Positions 8,408 through 15,867 of a DNA stretch of 64,000 nt are shown one piece after another. Each line of letters opens with the position of its first letter. The stretch's first letter is position 1. Source of the DNA: Halobacteriovorax vibrionivorans (GTDB lineage: Bacteria; Bdellovibrionota; Bacteriovoracia; Bacteriovoracales; Bacteriovoracaceae); NCBI RefSeq assembly GCF_003346865.1, contig NZ_QDKL01000002.1, forward strand, positions 682,001-746,000. Reading direction: 5' to 3'. Under the pieces are notes generated by a model. That model worked only from the letters and a program-made list of their open reading frames with translations. It made no database searches and had not been told where the DNA came from. The translations under genes were made by a program, and so were the position numbers.

Positions 8408-9115
8408 ATGTTTAAAATAGTTTACGCTTTTCTAATTTCTACAATCTTATCTTCGAGCGCATTTGCGCAATTCACTTCGGAAGATGAGCTGACATTTATC
8501 ACTTCAGGTGGAAATACAAATAATAAGACTTATGAATTTGCCACTCGAAATTCTTATAAATGGCCAAAGAATAAGTTCACACTTAATGGATCATACTCAC
8601 GTGGAGAATCCGATGGTGTTTTAGATGATGATAATTGGACCGCTCTTTTAAGATTTGATCACGACCTAAATTCTCGCCTTGATATCTTTGTTGCAGACTT
8701 TTTTGAGTCTGATCAATTCAAAGGTTTTTGGGCCAGAAATAACATCGATATTGGTCTTCAATATAAATTAGTCGATGAAGAGAAACTAAAGGTCTTAATT
8801 GAAGCAGGTTATCGTTATACTCGCGAAAACTTTGTTCAAGACGAACCAGATAATCATGAGCATAAACTGCGTTTATATTCTGAAGTTAGCTATATCTACA
8901 CTAAAGGAATTGAAGCAAAGTACTGGGTAGAATATATTCCAAGTTTAGAAAATAGTGAAAACTATATTGTAAAAATGGAACCATCACTACTAACACTAAT
9001 CAATAAAACATTTACATTAAAATCAGCTGTACTATGGGAATATGAGAATGAGCCAGTAGAAGGTCGCGATCAGCATGACTATAAGACAACACTTAGTCTG
9101 ATTGCAAAGTTCTAG
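8408..9115 (+). CDS. DUF481 outer-membrane protein (YdiY-like)
   Basis: A 235-residue exported protein with a signal peptide ending AFA-QF near residue 20. The mature part has the DUF481 pattern: an opening FTSGGNTN-type motif (here ELTFITSGGNTNNKT), alternating beta strands, a conserved GYRYTRENF, and a C-terminal phenylalanine (IAKF), the usual signature of a BAM-inserted beta-barrel. The family's function is unknown; E. coli YdiY is acid-induced. An MscS gene follows five bases later, so the two are likely co-expressed and may both serve envelope stress. Confidence 0.82.
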   Translation: MFKIVYAFLISTILSSSAFAQFTSEDELTFITSGGNTNNKTYEFATRNSYKWPKNKFTLNGSYSRGESDGVLDDDNWTALLRFDHDLNSRLDIFVADFFESDQFKGFWARNNIDIGLQYKLVDEEKLKVLIEAGYRYTRENFVQDEPDNHEHKLRLYSEVSYIYTKGIEAKYWVEYIPSLENSENYIVKMEPSLLTLINKTFTLKSAVLWEYENEPVEGRDQHDYKTTLSLIAKF

Positions 9116-9120
9116 GAGAG

Positions 9121-9951
9121 ATGATGAACGAATTATTAAATGAAGCAAATATTGAAAAGGTAACAAAGCTAATGGCCGAATATGGGTTTATCCTTGTTAA
9201 GGTCATCATTGTACTTGTCGTTGGTTTAAAACTTATAAGCTATATTGAGAAGTTTTTCCAAAAGGTTTTAACTAAAAAGAAAGTTGATGTTTCAATTAGA
9301 AAGTTTATCGTAACAATCATTAGCATTACCTTAAAGGTAGGTCTTTTAATCTCAGTCGTAGGTATGGTTGGTATTAAGACGACAAGCTTTGTTGCTCTAC
9401 TCGGTGCCGCTGGTCTTGCTGTCGGTATGTCTCTTAAAGATGCTCTAGGAAATCTTGCTGGTGGCGTTCTCATCCTTTTCTTTAAGCCCTTTAGAGTTGG
9501 TGACTTTATCGAAGGCCAAGGTTATTCGGGGAAAGTTAGAGAGATTGGATTATTTTGTACGAGTCTAAACACACCAGATAATAAGCGAGTAATCCTTCCA
9601 AATGGTGGCCTATCATCAGGAAGTATTGTTAACTACTCTGCTGAAGATGTGCGAAGAGTGGATCTTGTTTTTGGGATTGGCTATGATGACGACATTAAGA
9701 AGGCCAAGGAAATACTTAATAAATTAGTTAATGATCACCCTCTAACTCTAGATGATCCTGCACCAGTAGTTGCTGTCCTAGCACTTGCAGATAGCTCTAT
9801 TAACTTTGCGGTTAGACCTTGGGTTAAATCAGCTGATTATTGGACTGTTCACTTTGAGCTACACGAACAAGTTAAATTAACTTTTGATAGCGAAGGAATT
9901 TCAATACCATTTCCTCAAAGAGATGTTCACTTATATCAAGAAAGTAAGTAA
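9121..9951 (+). CDS. MscS-family mechanosensitive channel
   Basis: A 276-residue channel with transmembrane segments near 23-43, 63-85 and 90-120. The pore helix reads ALLGAAGLAVGMSLKDALGN and is followed by GGVLILFFKPFRVGDFI, the MscS core signature, and the C-terminal vestibule ends PFPQRDVHLY. It is closer to E. coli MscS (same size and motifs) than the paralogue at 1667. Spacing of five bases to the DUF481 gene and an overlapping AGGAGAG Shine-Dalgarno indicate one operon. Confidence 0.94.
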   Translation: MMNELLNEANIEKVTKLMAEYGFILVKVIIVLVVGLKLISYIEKFFQKVLTKKKVDVSIRKFIVTIISITLKVGLLISVVGMVGIKTTSFVALLGAAGLAVGMSLKDALGNLAGGVLILFFKPFRVGDFIEGQGYSGKVREIGLFCTSLNTPDNKRVILPNGGLSSGSIVNYSAEDVRRVDLVFGIGYDDDIKKAKEILNKLVNDHPLTLDDPAPVVAVLALADSSINFAVRPWVKSADYWTVHFELHEQVKLTFDSEGISIPFPQRDVHLYQESK

Positions 9952-9961
9952 AAATATAAGC

Positions 9962-9991
9962 AAGGTTTTAGGGAGAGATCCCTAGAACCTT
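9962..9991. terminator. Convergent hairpin, possible weak terminator
   Basis: AAGGTTtTAGGG pairs with CCCTAgAACCTT around a short loop between the convergent genes at 9951 and 9982, covering the minus-strand stop codon. Neither side has a long U-tract, so termination may be partial. Confidence 0.45.
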
Positions 9992-11370
9992 TGTTCAAAG
10001 CCGATTCCCAAGTAATGCTGAAGGTCTAAACGATCGTCGACAAAAGATTGTCCATAAAGTTCATATAAACGATTATAATAATCATCTTCAACACCCATTC
10101 CAACTTTAAAAAACACTCTCGACTTATCTCTTTCATAGAGGTTTGCTCTCGCCTCGACTCCATAGTTTTCATTAACTTCATTCAATTGAGTTATTTGAGC
10201 ATCGTAATAAAAGCGCGTCTCAACAATTGGAAACTTCGACTTGTCATCATTGTTGATTTTAATTTTTAAATCTCCACCGATTGAAATAAAGTTCTCATTT
10301 CCACCGATATAAGAGACTTGCCCTCCGGTATAAACCTCAGAAGAAAGGGAGACTTTGTTATCAGGGTCTGTTAGATCAATGATTTTACCTATTCTTATAT
10401 TTGCTTTAGGAGACATCACTCGTTCCATATGCTCAACATTCTCATACTGAACAGTCCCATTTTCTTGAGTTAACTCATGCCATCCTCTTTGAGTCGATGC
10501 TGCAAGACCTTTATCATCAAATGTTGTAATACCAACACCAACTTCAACAAAAGTAGATTTATCATCACCAATGCGACGATAAACCTTGATATCTAAATCA
10601 TCTCGATTCAAAGCTTCTTGATTCCAAGTACCGTCCTCATTCTGATAACAATGTCTTTGATACATCAGTCCACCAATTTCAACTATTCCACAAGGCTTAG
10701 AAACTAGCTTTGTATAGACTTTAGAACTGTAACTAATAGATAACTCTCCATTTTCATATTTGAACCTGGCCGAAGGTTTTGCTCCAAAGGTTAAGCCTCG
10801 GTCATCTCCTTCAAACGTATCCCTCTTTTCATACTCAGTTACACCAACAAACATTAGTGCACCATGCAGAGGATTATCATTACTAGTGTTTAACTCAAAT
10901 TCTGCAGATTGAAGTTCTCCAAGACCTAGAAAACTATCCTTCTTTAATTCAATCTTTGGAATTTCCATATCAACAACAAAGTCTGGACTCTCTTCATTGA
11001 TTGAGATTCTTGAATCTCCACAATCGTAATCTTTAGCATTATTAATGGTTTCAAAATCCGAAAGAGCTGAAGAGAGAACTTCTTCAGGAGCAGCATCCCC
11101 CATTCGATATGTATTCTTAATCAGCTTAAGTCGCTCCTCAAGCTTCTGGCGATCCTCACTTGGGACTTGAATGAATTTTTCCAAAATCATATCGCGATAG
11201 CGAAAACGTGGGTATTCCTTTAAAAAATTTCCATTTTTAAAGATGAACTTATCTTCATTTCGATCATATTCAATTTGTATCTTTTCATGGCGATAAATAA
11301 CACCAGACTCATTTGCAAATGAAGACAGGCCAAAAAGTAATAAGAATGACGTTAGAGACACAATTTTCAT
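9982..11370 (-). CDS. Secreted, probable outer-membrane beta-barrel protein of unknown function
   Basis: A 462-residue protein with a signal peptide (residues 1-19, cleavage near FAN-ES). The second half consists of alternating strands with many aromatic residues and short turns, and it ends in GFEQRF, a terminal phenylalanine typical of outer-membrane barrels. The region 20-130 is charged and probably periplasmic. Cysteines in YDCGDS, KPCGIV and RHCYQ could form disulfides. I recognise no family. It faces the pseudouridine synthase gene divergently across about 100 bases. Confidence 0.72.
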   Translation of the reverse strand: MKIVSLTSFLLLFGLSSFANESGVIYRHEKIQIEYDRNEDKFIFKNGNFLKEYPRFRYRDMILEKFIQVPSEDRQKLEERLKLIKNTYRMGDAAPEEVLSSALSDFETINNAKDYDCGDSRISINEESPDFVVDMEIPKIELKKDSFLGLGELQSAEFELNTSNDNPLHGALMFVGVTEYEKRDTFEGDDRGLTFGAKPSARFKYENGELSISYSSKVYTKLVSKPCGIVEIGGLMYQRHCYQNEDGTWNQEALNRDDLDIKVYRRIGDDKSTFVEVGVGITTFDDKGLAASTQRGWHELTQENGTVQYENVEHMERVMSPKANIRIGKIIDLTDPDNKVSLSSEVYTGGQVSYIGGNENFISIGGDLKIKINNDDKSKFPIVETRFYYDAQITQLNEVNENYGVEARANLYERDKSRVFFKVGMGVEDDYYNRLYELYGQSFVDDRLDLQHYLGIGFEQRF

Positions 11371-11470
11371 AACTTACTTATCGGTCACATCTTGGCCAAA
11401 ACCTTATATTTCTTATAATATCCTTTTAAATCCGTATACTTAGCTAGTTAAAGTCTGGTATAAACATTTG

Positions 11471-12160
11471 GTGAAAAAGAAAATCCAAGTTCTATTTGAA
11501 GATGAGCACTATATTGCGGCCACGAAACCAAGTGATCTGCTAGTACATCCTTTTAAGGCGAGAAGCCAGGATCGTCGCAGCCTTCTTAGATCACTCAAGA
11601 AGCAGACCGATCTCTACCTCTTTCCAATTCACAGACTCGACAAGCCAGTATCTGGAGTCGTTCTCTTTGCAAAGAGTAAGGAAGCGACTCGGCTGATGAA
11701 AGAACAATGGAATAGTGAGAATGTTTCAAAACACTATATTGCAATGGTAAAGGGAGTTACTGAGACTGAAGGTGTCTATGACTTCCCCATTAAAACAGAC
11801 AAGGGACTACAAGAGGCCAAGACTTCATTTAAAACTCTTACATCAAATGATGAGTATAGCTTAGTTGATATTGAGATATTCACAGGTCGCCAGCATCAGA
11901 TTCGAAAACACTTTTCAAGAAGAATGCACAATCTTGTAGGTGATACGAAATACGGACATTCTTCGATTAATAATATCTTTAGAAAGGATTATAAATTCTA
12001 TCGAATCTTTCTCCATTCTTATCAGCTTAGATTTATCCATCCCTTCACAAAAGAAGAAGTCATAATCTCATCTCCAGTAACTGAGGATTGTATACATATT
12101 GCTAATGATTTATTTCAATTCGATCTTACTAATATAGGAAATGAAGCCAAAGAAAATTGA
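11471..12160 (+). CDS. RluA-family pseudouridine synthase, TruC-like
   Basis: A 229-residue soluble enzyme with the family's catalytic motif HRLDKPVSG (the Asp attacks uridine) about 55 residues in, and the later GRQHQIRKHF motif. It lacks an S4 domain and is short, like TruC, which modifies U65 of some tRNAs. There is no ATG: GTG at 11471 or the TTG just before it must start translation, and no clear Shine-Dalgarno is visible. The 3' end overlaps the convergent bufC gene by 51 bases. A second, S4-containing member is at 51261. Confidence 0.85.
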   Translation: MKKKIQVLFEDEHYIAATKPSDLLVHPFKARSQDRRSLLRSLKKQTDLYLFPIHRLDKPVSGVVLFAKSKEATRLMKEQWNSENVSKHYIAMVKGVTETEGVYDFPIKTDKGLQEAKTSFKTLTSNDEYSLVDIEIFTGRQHQIRKHFSRRMHNLVGDTKYGHSSINNIFRKDYKFYRIFLHSYQLRFIHPFTKEEVIISSPVTEDCIHIANDLFQFDLTNIGNEAKEN

Positions 12161-12865
12161 CCATATCGCTGGATCACTTAACTTCTCTTCTTCAATACCT
12201 TCAACTGCCTCTAATATTGTTTGAGACTTTTCAAGGTTTCTAAGTAATAAGTAAAGTCCTTCTGATAAAATTTGAATTTGGACACGCTCATGATTCTTAT
12301 AGAGAAGAGTGTATTCTTTATTTTGAATTTCATTGAATGATTTATCAACGTCACCTTTTCGCATTTGCCAAAGCTGTGAAAGTTCAACATCACTTTCAAA
12401 TAAGAAATATGAATTAGGAACTAGCTTTAACCTTTGTTCAAAGATGGCCTCTCCATATTTTTGAGGATCAAAACTTAGTAAGCAATCTTTTTGATGAAAG
12501 AGATGCCAAAAGGCACGTTCAAATTCAGCGAGATCCTTTATAAAACTAACATCATTGGCCTTCTCTGCGAGAAATTCAGGAAAGTCATCCCCATAATGAA
12601 GGAGATTGGTAAAACTTGAAGGATTTGCCTCCACGTATTCATATGAATAACTTAGAAAGTCTTCGTCACCTAAAACAAACCAACAAGCTTCGTAATTATC
12701 ACCTAGGACTTCCTGTAAGCGAGCACGATAATCATTTTGATAGACTTCCATCACTTGAGAACTCGATAACTCTCCTATTGGTATCATCTCTTCGAGAATA
12801 TCTTTTGAAATATCCTTTGTAATAACACCTTTTAAAAAGTCATTTTGAAATTTACTGTTGTTCAT
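12110..12865 (-). CDS. bufC: DUF2063 protein, bufferin-modification partner BufC
   Basis: A 251-residue protein whose first 95 residues carry the DUF2063/HvfC pattern (VYQNDYRARLQEVLGDNY, then HYGDDFPEFLAE). In characterised systems (bufferins, also MbnC-type partners of MbnB) this protein binds the precursor and delivers it to the DUF692 iron enzyme. Here it overlaps bufB by 14 bases and is the last gene of the operon. Its last 51 bases overlap the convergent TruC-like gene. The C-terminal 150 residues are divergent, as is usual for the family. Confidence 0.85.
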   Translation of the reverse strand: MNNSKFQNDFLKGVITKDISKDILEEMIPIGELSSSQVMEVYQNDYRARLQEVLGDNYEACWFVLGDEDFLSYSYEYVEANPSSFTNLLHYGDDFPEFLAEKANDVSFIKDLAEFERAFWHLFHQKDCLLSFDPQKYGEAIFEQRLKLVPNSYFLFESDVELSQLWQMRKGDVDKSFNEIQNKEYTLLYKNHERVQIQILSEGLYLLLRNLEKSQTILEAVEGIEEEKLSDPAIWSIFFGFISYISKIELK

Positions 12866-13664
12866 AAATCTCCTTTGACTTTAAAAGCTCTTTTTCAAGA
12901 GTTGGAAAATCAGGGATATCTTCATCCCACTCTAAAAGGATTGGTACATTAAATTTATGACAATACTTTTTAAATAATTTCCATACATCTTGATGTACTG
13001 GATGAGAGTGAGTATCAAAGAGATGAGTGCCTAAATCAGAAAAGCCGGCCAGATGAATTTGGGAAACATTCTTCGAATCAATCGTTTCGAAAAAATCTTG
13101 CGCTTCAAACTTTTGGTTAATGGCATTCACGTAAACGTTATTGAAGTCTAAGAGTATTTTACAACCTGTCTTATTAGCAAGATTATTTAAAAACTCGGCT
13201 TCACTCATCGTTGAATTTTTAAGAGTAAAATACGCCGAGAGATTCTCAAAAGTCATCTCTCTTCCATAGAAGTCCTGGGCCTTCATCACCTTATCAGCAA
13301 TGCGATCGAGATTATCTTGTGTATATGAAAATGGTAGTAAGTTATGAAGATTTGAATGAGCATGCCCCGTCCAACACATATGATCACTTGTGACAAAGGG
13401 CTCAAATTGGTCATAGAGCTCCTTGGCCTTTTTCATATAATCAAGGTTTAGGTCTTCATCTGCGGCAATTGAAAGAGAGACCCCATGAAATGCAATGGGA
13501 TAATCCGCTCTCACTTTTTCAAGCATCTTATATGGGCGACCTTTTGTTTCCATATAATTTTCCAATAAGGCCTCGAACCACTCGACTTCGGAGTGGTTCA
13601 AGTTCTCTTCTTTTTCTAAGAATGGAAAATGAGTATGTCTAAGACCGACACCATATTTATGCAT
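12852..13664 (-). CDS. bufB: DUF692 multinuclear iron enzyme BufB (MbnB/TglH family)
   Basis: A 270-residue TIM-barrel-type enzyme. Candidate metal ligands sit in conserved family motifs: His10, HGVSLS (H60), SDHMCW (D94, H95), FENLSAY (E140), LLDFNNVYVN (D173, N176), HLAGF (H204), DTHSHP (217-222) and EWDEDIP (E245). DUF692 enzymes use a di- or tri-iron centre and O2 to rearrange cysteines of a peptide, giving oxazolone/thioamide in methanobactin or thiooxazole in bufferins. The precursor gene ends 14 bases upstream and bufC overlaps downstream, so the substrate is very probably the adjacent Cys-rich peptide. Confidence 0.92.
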   Translation of the reverse strand: MHKYGVGLRHTHFPFLEKEENLNHSEVEWFEALLENYMETKGRPYKMLEKVRADYPIAFHGVSLSIAADEDLNLDYMKKAKELYDQFEPFVTSDHMCWTGHAHSNLHNLLPFSYTQDNLDRIADKVMKAQDFYGREMTFENLSAYFTLKNSTMSEAEFLNNLANKTGCKILLDFNNVYVNAINQKFEAQDFFETIDSKNVSQIHLAGFSDLGTHLFDTHSHPVHQDVWKLFKKYCHKFNVPILLEWDEDIPDFPTLEKELLKSKEIYEQQ

Positions 13665-13678
13665 AATATAACCTTAGT

Positions 13679-13972
13679 TTATCTTTGAGCTACTTTTCCA
13701 CCTTTAGCTTCACACTCTTCTTTAGTCAGTTTAATTAAACCTTTACCTTTACAAGAGTTTTGACCACCACACTTAGTCTCAGCTTGGCATCCATTCTTCC
13801 CATTACATGCATCAACTTTTCCGTGACAAGCCCCTTGACCCTTACAAGAGTTAACCCCGTAACACATTACTTCGTTAGCAGATACCTCAGGCATCTTCTT
13901 TTCTGTTCCAGTACAAGAAATCATAAGACCAGCAACAGCAGCACCCATTAGTAGTGATTTTTTTGAATTCAT
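13679..13972 (-). CDS. bufA: Cys-rich bufferin-like precursor peptide (BufA2-type), possibly a lipoprotein
   Basis: A 97-residue precursor. Residues 1-19 are a signal sequence ending LMIS-C20, close to a lipobox, so the peptide may be lipid-anchored. The mature part has cysteines at 37, 43, 49, 56, 62, 68, 74 and 87, spaced almost every six residues, and two copies of NSCKG(Q/K)G at 41-47 and 72-78. That motif is typical of peptides beside DUF692/DUF2063 genes; modified bufferins bind copper in the periplasm. An AAGGAG Shine-Dalgarno lies seven bases before the ATG. It is first in the operon bufA-bufB-bufC. Family assignment is from motif and context; metal specificity is inferred. Confidence 0.85.
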   Translation of the reverse strand: MNSKKSLLMGAAVAGLMISCTGTEKKMPEVSANEVMCYGVNSCKGQGACHGKVDACNGKNGCQAETKCGGQNSCKGKGLIKLTKEECEAKGGKVAQR

Positions 13973-13988
13973 TTTTTTTCTCCTTATT

Positions 13989-14008
13989 AGAATATAAAAT
14001 TATATTCT
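13989..14008. promoter_or_regulatory. 20-bp palindrome in the bufA leader
   Basis: AGAATATAAAATTATATTCT has perfect 9-base arms around AA. It lies between the proposed transcription start and the Shine-Dalgarno (13980-13985), three bases from the latter. It could be a repressor operator or an mRNA hairpin that hinders ribosome access. Confidence 0.5.
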
Positions 14009-14018
14009 CTATTCCTTG

Positions 14019-14044
14019 TTCGAAATTATTTATTGTTTTGTTAC
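14019..14044 (-). promoter_or_regulatory. SigF-type ECF promoter of the bufferin operon
   Basis: Read on the minus strand: GTAACA (14044-14039), exactly 16 bases, then CGAA (14022-14019). As I recall it, the Caulobacter SigF consensus is GTAACC-N16-CGAA, so this differs in one base. The -35 overlaps the nrsF stop codon. It fits control by the sigma factor encoded at 14678 and would start transcription about 40 bases before bufA. Confidence 0.72.
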
Positions 14045-14664
14045 ATTTTTTTATTCTTAAATTTTAAAAATAAAACTCCAACTCCTGTTATCACTGCAAC
14101 CGGTAGATAATGTGATACTAAGAGGTGTTCAGTTGAAAATGAGCATGCAAAATAAAGTATGATAATTGGAATCATAGCACTTGTTAGAAAGCTCAGTGTT
14201 AGCATTGAGCGCTCAAAAGCAATAAAGCCTTTCTTAAGCATATAATAATTCTGCGCAAAGCCTATTACCATTAAAATACTAAGCTCCAGTAAACAATGTG
14301 GACGATGATGTTCCTCTACTGGAAAGTTTGTTGGAAAGAAGTAATTTATCCCCAGTAATAAAAATAAAAGTAAGAACGGGATAAATGAAATAAGGTTCTT
14401 TTTTTCACTTAATAGCCCAGGTATCGAATTAGCAAAAACGAGATAGCCCCCTACAAGCAGAGCAATATTGGCAACGATGACCTGCAAAAGAAATTGTATA
14501 TTTGAAATGTACTTTAGCTGAATTGGAGAACTTAGATAAATCGCTACGACACTAATAATAATTTGTGATCCCATCCAAACAAGAGTGCGAATCCATGGAG
14601 CCGGTAGTGGTTTAATTGGCTTCAAGTCATCAACTAATGAATTTATTAATTTATTATCATTCAT
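14041..14664 (-). CDS. nrsF: NrsF-type (DUF1109) transmembrane anti-sigma factor
   Basis: A 207-residue protein that opens with the DUF1109 pattern (LVDDLKPIKPLPAPWIRTLVW) followed by about six hydrophobic helices and a basic tail (KFKNKKM). In Caulobacter NrsF holds the ECF factor SigF at the inner membrane and releases it under metal stress (chromate, cadmium, later linked to copper). Two conserved cysteines are thought to matter there; here Cys residues occur at PHCLLE and FACSF, in the membrane part. The gene lies 13 bases after the sigma gene and directly upstream of the bufferin promoter. Confidence 0.85.
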   Translation of the reverse strand: MNDNKLINSLVDDLKPIKPLPAPWIRTLVWMGSQIIISVVAIYLSSPIQLKYISNIQFLLQVIVANIALLVGGYLVFANSIPGLLSEKKNLISFIPFLLLFLLLGINYFFPTNFPVEEHHRPHCLLELSILMVIGFAQNYYMLKKGFIAFERSMLTLSFLTSAMIPIIILYFACSFSTEHLLVSHYLPVAVITGVGVLFLKFKNKKM

Positions 14665-14677
14665 AATATTCCCACTT

Positions 14678-15220
14678 CTACTTTACGACTTTCTTAAGTT
14701 TTGCCATAGCGCGAGATATTCTCGTTCTAGCAGCTGACTCAGTGATCCCTAAAGTTTCGGCCACCTCTTTTGTTTGATGGCCCTCAATTTTTGCCATGAG
14801 CAATGGCCGCTTCAACTCCTCAGTTAAATACTTGTTTATGAGTACTGATAATTGTTCGTTAATAATCAATTTTTCAATACTATCTATTCCTGTATTCGTA
14901 AGATCTTGAGGATTTGTGACATCTTCCTGAAACTCTTCTTCTCTTTCTTTTAATTTTGAGTACTTACGGATATAGTCAATAATTCTTCGTTCAATGATAC
15001 AATTTACCCATGGCGTCACCGGTCGTTCGGGTGAGTACGTCGGTAGTGAATGATGAATACTCATTAGTATTTCTTGGCATATATCATCTCGATGAGACTC
15101 GTTAAAAACTTTCACTGAGACGATCTTTTTCACAATATGTGAAATGGCCTCAAGAAAGATGCGGTAAGCCTCCTGATCACCATTTTGTGACAATATAATG
15201 AGTTTTTTTAAATCATTCAC
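14678..15220 (-). CDS. ECF RNA polymerase sigma factor (SigF-like)
   Basis: A 180-residue two-domain ECF sigma factor: region 2 at about 10-85 (DDICQEILMSIHHSLPTY and TPWVNCIIERRIIDYIRK) and region 4 at about 125-178 with the helix-turn-helix HQTKEVAETLGITESAARTRI. It should direct RNA polymerase to GTAAC-N16-CGAA type promoters such as the one before bufA. The start is GTG with no obvious Shine-Dalgarno, suggesting low expression. I see no SigF-type site before its own start; a TATACT at about 30 bases upstream could be a housekeeping -10. Genes at 15290 onward diverge from it. Confidence 0.9.
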   Translation of the reverse strand: MNDLKKLIILSQNGDQEAYRIFLEAISHIVKKIVSVKVFNESHRDDICQEILMSIHHSLPTYSPERPVTPWVNCIIERRIIDYIRKYSKLKEREEEFQEDVTNPQDLTNTGIDSIEKLIINEQLSVLINKYLTEELKRPLLMAKIEGHQTKEVAETLGITESAARTRISRAMAKLKKVVK

Positions 15221-15289
15221 AAGGCAATTCTAACATAGTATATTTAAGGGCGTACATCTACTTTGCATCAAAACACTAGAGGAGAAAAG

Positions 15290-15556
15290 TTGAAGATATA
15301 TCATATTGTTTGGTCAATGATCGCCATTTTGGCCTTCTTATTCATACTTACACCTTACTATCGTAAGAAAGAAGAAAGAAAGAATCAGAATGAGCGCGAA
15401 TATTTTACTTTAATTAAGAAGGAACTCGACCAAGAAGATATTTCAGATGAGTTAATCGATGCTGCTAAGAAAGTGCATACTTCTAATTATATTGATACTG
15501 AAGAAAAGTTACTAGCAATAATAAAAGAAGATAAGGATTCAATGAGATCATTATGA
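15290..15556 (+). CDS. Small membrane-anchored protein of unknown function
   Basis: About 88 residues: one N-terminal transmembrane helix (IVWSMIAILAFLFILTPYY) followed by a highly charged cytoplasmic or periplasmic helix rich in Lys and Glu. The start is a TTG at 15290, chosen because AGAGGAG (15278-15284) is well placed; an upstream TTG at 15263 would lack one. It overlaps the next gene by four bases. Its layout recalls CcoQ/CcoH-like small membrane subunits but I cannot assign a family. It diverges from the ECF sigma gene. Confidence 0.65.
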   Translation: MKIYHIVWSMIAILAFLFILTPYYRKKEERKNQNEREYFTLIKKELDQEDISDELIDAAKKVHTSNYIDTEEKLLAIIKEDKDSMRSL

Positions 15557-15867
15557 GCGATGAGAATAATCAAAACTTATTAGAAAGACTGACAAGTGAA
15601 ATTGATGACGCAAGATGGGACATCTTAAAACCTCACCATGAAAGAGAGGCCCTCTTTATGATTAATGATGAACTTGAACTACCAGCTGTCGGATACACAA
15701 TGGCATCTGATCAAGTTGAGTATATTAAAAAGTGGTTGGCTGATGGCCAAATGTATCGCCCAACTGACGAGCAAATTGAACTTTGGGAAAAGAATAATAC
15801 AGAGTTTAAATATTTAATTGTTCAACCATATGTTCTAGTTAAGATAAAAAAAGAAGGACTGGTCTAA
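15553..15867 (+). CDS. DUF2288 family protein
   Basis: A 104-residue soluble acidic protein. The pattern LTSEIDDARWDILKPHHEREALFMINDE, a central D-Q-V-x-x-I-x-x-W segment and a closing YLIVQPYVLVKI fit DUF2288, a short family of unknown role found in proteobacteria and cyanobacteria. It overlaps its neighbours at both ends (4 bases upstream, 1 downstream), so the three genes from 15290 to 16283 are translated as one unit. Confidence 0.65.
   Translation: MSDENNQNLLERLTSEIDDARWDILKPHHEREALFMINDELELPAVGYTMASDQVEYIKKWLADGQMYRPTDEQIELWEKNNTEFKYLIVQPYVLVKIKKEGLV

Noticed and set aside
12110..13664. Reading the DUF692 protein as an ordinary sugar isomerase or endonuclease IV relative
   Set aside because: The motif set (HGVSLS, SDHMCW, FENLSAY, DFNNVYVN, DTHSHP) and adjacency to DUF2063 and a Cys-rich peptide fit the MbnB/TglH/BufB branch instead.
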